Below, piece after piece: positions 5,845-8,253 of a DNA stretch of 8,253 nt. Both the position numbers and the translations under genes were made by a program. Below the pieces are notes generated by a model. That model searched no databases and was not told the origin of the DNA. It saw nothing but the letters and a program-made list of their open reading frames with translations. This DNA comes from Chitinophagaceae bacterium (lineage in GTDB: Bacteria; Bacteroidota; Bacteroidia; Chitinophagales; Chitinophagaceae). The stretch covers positions 1 through 8,253 of the forward strand of contig JAGNOY010000072.1 of assembly GCA_017989935.1 (NCBI GenBank), read 5' to 3'. Every line of letters starts with the position of its first letter. The first letter of the stretch is position 1.

Positions 5845-7245
5845 ATGAAAAAATTAAAAATAACAGCCAAAGAATTAAGAGAATTAGGTTATCCATCCTC
5901 GCCTGTCATTCCTGTAGCCATGGAAGTGATGATGAGAAACTATAAGCATTTACCTAGTGAAGAGGCTAGAGCTATTTTGTTGAATGTATTAGAGAAGCCT
6001 GAAGATTATTATGAAGATGATTGTTTGTGTAAAATTGCTGAGAAGCTAAAGCCACAGCCAGCAATTTTGCCGAATCATGTTGCTTTGCTTGAAAAAGGAA
6101 TTCCATTTTCAGTGTTTGGGCGAGAGTATATTGAAGAACAAGCCATGAATCAAATGTATCAGGCCAGTAAATTGCCGATTGCCATAGCTGGGTCATTAAT
6201 GCCAGATGCCCATGCTGGTTATGGACTTCCAATTGGTGGTGTTTTAGCCACTAAAAACGAAGTAATTCCTTATGGGGTTGGCGTGGACATCGGATGCAGA
6301 ATGTGTTTAAGTATTTATGATCTTCCAGCAAAAGAACTTCATAGCAACGACAAATACTATGCTAAGATTTTGCATGAAAATACCTTGTTTGGTAGTGGTC
6401 GAGAATTCGCCAATCTATACGAACATGAGGTTATGGAACATAAGAATTTCAAAGCGACCTCCTTGTTGAAATCATTACAAGGTAAAGCAGGCAAACAATT
6501 AGGTACTTCGGGCAGTGGAAATCACTTTGTTGAATTTGGTAGTGTAATCATTGAGTCAAGTGAAAACGAATTAAATCTTGCTCCTGGAGCTTATGTAGCC
6601 TTATTGTCTCATTCAGGTTCTAGAGGAATGGGTGCTTCAATCGCTCAACATTATACTTCTCTTGCTAAGCAAAAAGTAAAATTGCCAGGTGAAGCGCAGA
6701 ATTTAGCTTGGCTTTCATTGGATGATGAAGCAGGGATGGAATACTGGATAGCGATGAATTTGGCAGGTGAGTATGCGTCTGCTTGTCATGATGTGATTCA
6801 TGAAAAGGTTAGTAAGGCATTGCATAAAAAAGCTCTAGCCATAGTAGAAAATCACCACAATTTTGCGTGGAAGGAATGGTGGAACGGAGAAGAAGTGATT
6901 GTGCATAGAAAGGGTGCAACCCCTGCGGGTAAAGGTGTTTTAGGAATCATCCCGGGAAGTATGACAACGCCAGGTTATATCGTTTCGGGCAATGGGATTA
7001 TAGAATCTTTGAATTCTGCTTCGCATGGTGCAGGAAGAACGATGAGTAGAACAAAGGCAAAGAATAGCATTACTCATACTGAACTTAAAAAGGTTTTAAA
7101 AGATGCAGGCGTAACTTTGATAGGAGGAGGTTTAGATGAAGCCCCGCATGCCTATAAAGATATTCGCACTGTGATGAAGTCACAAACAGCATTGGTAAAT
7201 GTGGTCGGTGCATTTCAACCCAAAATTGTGAAGATGGATGAGTAG
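5845..7245 (+). CDS. rtcB: RtcB RNA-splicing ligase
   Basis: A complete 466-residue RtcB. The enzyme joins RNA ends carrying a 2',3'-cyclic phosphate or 3'-phosphate to a 5'-hydroxyl, using GTP and Mn2+, in repair of cleaved tRNA and other RNA. All key motifs are present: MPDAHAGYGLPIGGVLA (119-135), GVDIGCRM with metal ligands D148 and C151, GTSGSGNHFVE with H227, SHSGSRGMG with H256, HHNF with H338, VHRKGATPA (353-361), IIPGSM (368-373) and SASHGAGR with H394, the histidine that carries GMP. GGGLDEAPHAYK (427-438) closes the active-site region. The enzyme should therefore be active. It is longer than E. coli RtcB (about 408) and nearer archaeal length. The gene sits 10 bases after the AAA+ ATPase and is followed by a long terminator hairpin. 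No RtcA cyclase, archease or RtcR regulator is visible in this window. Confidence 0.97.
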   Translation: MKKLKITAKELRELGYPSSPVIPVAMEVMMRNYKHLPSEEARAILLNVLEKPEDYYEDDCLCKIAEKLKPQPAILPNHVALLEKGIPFSVFGREYIEEQAMNQMYQASKLPIAIAGSLMPDAHAGYGLPIGGVLATKNEVIPYGVGVDIGCRMCLSIYDLPAKELHSNDKYYAKILHENTLFGSGREFANLYEHEVMEHKNFKATSLLKSLQGKAGKQLGTSGSGNHFVEFGSVIIESSENELNLAPGAYVALLSHSGSRGMGASIAQHYTSLAKQKVKLPGEAQNLAWLSLDDEAGMEYWIAMNLAGEYASACHDVIHEKVSKALHKKALAIVENHHNFAWKEWWNGEEVIVHRKGATPAGKGVLGIIPGSMTTPGYIVSGNGIIESLNSASHGAGRTMSRTKAKNSITHTELKKVLKDAGVTLIGGGLDEAPHAYKDIRTVMKSQTALVNVVGAFQPKIVKMDE

Positions 7246-7259
7246 TGTTTATTGATCAT

Positions 7260-7315
7260 AGAATAGCCTTAAACTATAAGTCATATGATGAAGGTTTATG
7301 GCTATTCTTTATATT
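7260..7315 (+). terminator. Intrinsic terminator of the ATPase-rtcB operon
   Basis: AGAATAGCC (7260-7268) pairs with GGCTATTCT (7300-7308). After one T/T mismatch, TAAAC (7270-7274) pairs with GTTTA (7294-7298), with a loop of about 19 bases. T-rich sequence (TTTATATTATT) follows, although the run is interrupted. The 3' arm covers the ATG at 7298-7300, which argues against that ATG being the start of the next gene. Confidence 0.7.
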
Positions 7316-7333
7316 ATTGTACCTTTATTTTTT

Positions 7334-8107
7334 ATGATACATCAAATACTTAAAGATAAATCAGTCAAGCTTTTTATTATTCTAGCTGGGCTGTTTAGTA
7401 CGAATGCGATCGTGGCCGAATTTATTGGTGGAAAAATATTTTCTTTGGAAAGAACATTAGGCATTGATCCGATCACCTTTTCATTACTTGGTGAACAAGG
7501 GCTTTCATTTAATTTAACTGCTGGGGTCTTGTTATGGCCCATTGTATTTATAATGACAGATATTATCAATGAATATTATGGAATGAAGGGCGTGAAATTT
7601 TTATCTTATCTAACTGTGATACTTATAAGCCTTGCATTTTTTTCAGCCTTTGGCGCCATTAAACTTGTACCCGCGGATTGGTGGGTTGGAGTAAATGCCG
7701 AAAAGGGAATTCCTGATACACAAAAGGCCTTTGCGCAAATATTTGGTCAAGGTATGTGGATTATCATAGGATCTATTGTGGCCTTTTTAATTGGGCAAGT
7801 TTTAGATGTATACGTTTTTCATCAAATAAAATTAAGAACAGGGGAAAAAAGTATTTGGTTACGTTCGACTGGTTCTACCTTAGTTTCTCAATTAGTGGAT
7901 AGTTTTGTGGTACTTTTTATAGCCTTTAAATTAGGTCAAGATTGGTCTATGTCTAAAGTATTAGCCATCGGTATAGTAAATTATATCTATAAATTTGTAG
8001 TGGCTATTTTAATTACTCCTGTTATTTATTTTGTGCACGCTCGAATTGAATCTTATTTAGGGCAAGCTCTAGCTGCGGATATGAAAAAAGCTGCTATCAC
8101 TGAATAG
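7334..8107 (+). CDS. yhhQ: Queuosine precursor transporter (YhhQ/VUT family, DUF165)
   Basis: A polytopic inner-membrane protein (257 residues from this start) of the YhhQ family; E. coli YhhQ imports the queuosine precursors preQ0 and preQ1, used for modification of tRNA wobble positions. Visible marks are the first helix LFIILAGLFSTNAIVAEF, then GLSFNLTAGVLLWPIVFIMTDIINEYYG, a later segment FGQGMWIIIGSIVAFLIGQVLDVYVFH, the conserved ...LRSTGSTLVSQLVDSFVVLFIAF stretch, and VNYIYKFVVAILITPVIY near the C-terminus, giving about six hydrophobic helices. The frame reaches an ATG at 7298 (269 residues), but that codon lies in the rtcB terminator stem and would add an unusual hydrophobic extension. 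ATG 7334 gives the M-x-x-x-x-K-x-K-x-LFI start I expect for homologues. The T-rich bases just before 7334 are an unusual ribosome landing site, so the start remains somewhat open. No clear promoter is visible. Confidence 0.9.
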   Translation: MIHQILKDKSVKLFIILAGLFSTNAIVAEFIGGKIFSLERTLGIDPITFSLLGEQGLSFNLTAGVLLWPIVFIMTDIINEYYGMKGVKFLSYLTVILISLAFFSAFGAIKLVPADWWVGVNAEKGIPDTQKAFAQIFGQGMWIIIGSIVAFLIGQVLDVYVFHQIKLRTGEKSIWLRSTGSTLVSQLVDSFVVLFIAFKLGQDWSMSKVLAIGIVNYIYKFVVAILITPVIYFVHARIESYLGQALAADMKKAAITE

Positions 8108-8189
8108 AATAGATATTTTGTTATAAAAAAGACAAGTGTTGTCCTTGAATGAAGGAGAATGGCTTAAGTAATATTAAGTGATCCTGTCG

Positions 8190-8220
8190 TTATGAAGACT
8201 ACATTTTTCTATTATATTTG
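8190..8220 (+). promoter_or_regulatory. Probable Bacteroidota-type promoter for a gene beyond the window
   Basis: TATATTTG (8213-8220) is a perfect match to the TAnnTTTG downstream promoter element. The upstream element is weak (TTATG near 8190-8194, 20-base spacing). Transcription would begin near 8225 and read out of the window. The preceding stretch 8108-8189 holds only two short hairpins (GACAA/TTGTC at 8131-8143 and CCTT/AAGG near 8143-8155) and no evident gene. Confidence 0.45.
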
Positions 8221-8253
8221 CGGACATTCAATAGAGGTATTTTATATTTATTG

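Noticed and set aside
8125..8145. Hairpin GACAA/TTGTC (8131-8143) with a T-run on the minus strand, as for a terminator of a gene entering from the right
   Set aside because: The stem has only five pairs, and a plus-strand promoter at the window edge suggests that the next gene points away.

Overview
The window is AT-rich, and its genes and signals point to the phylum Bacteroidota. One intergenic region carries a near-perfect Bacteroidota-type promoter (TTTG, 21 bases, TACATTTG). Starts tend to follow A-rich leaders instead of clear Shine-Dalgarno sites. The protein families (YciH/SUI1 factor, small lipoprotein ending its signal in NSC, DUF2147, YhhQ-type transporter) fit that phylum. I cannot place it to genus; a Chitinophagales/Sphingobacteriales-like bacterium is my guess.

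Left part (1-3202, + strand): a diacylglycerol-kinase-type lipid kinase cut by the window edge; an eIF1/SUI1-like protein (YciH) whose possible first start overlaps the kinase stop; a small lipoprotein; and a VOC-fold protein. A gap of about 320 bases follows. It holds a highly structured element (2121-2243) made of two similar hairpins around a central stem and closed by a six-pair outer stem. Next come a FabG-type short-chain reductase and a good intrinsic terminator.

Middle (3189-4046, - strand): a DUF1801 protein and a secreted DUF2147 protein, apparently co-oriented as a pair. Divergent from them is a 487-base region without a firm gene (4047-4533). It contains the strong promoter, a candidate short RNA of about 150 nt, a strong terminator with a possible alternative anti-terminator pairing, and a second strong terminator.

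Right part (4534-8107, + strand): a small predicted membrane protein, an AAA+ ATPase with a BCS1-like ATPase core and an unrecognised N-terminal half, and an RtcB RNA ligase, all packed with 10-11 base gaps. After a terminator comes a YhhQ-type queuosine precursor transporter. The ATPase-RtcB pair looks like an RNA repair operon in which an AAA+ protein takes the place where other bacteria carry RtcA, RtcR or archease. That pair, the structured element at 2121-2243 and the promoter-to-terminator transcript at 4165-4316 are the most interesting parts of the window.
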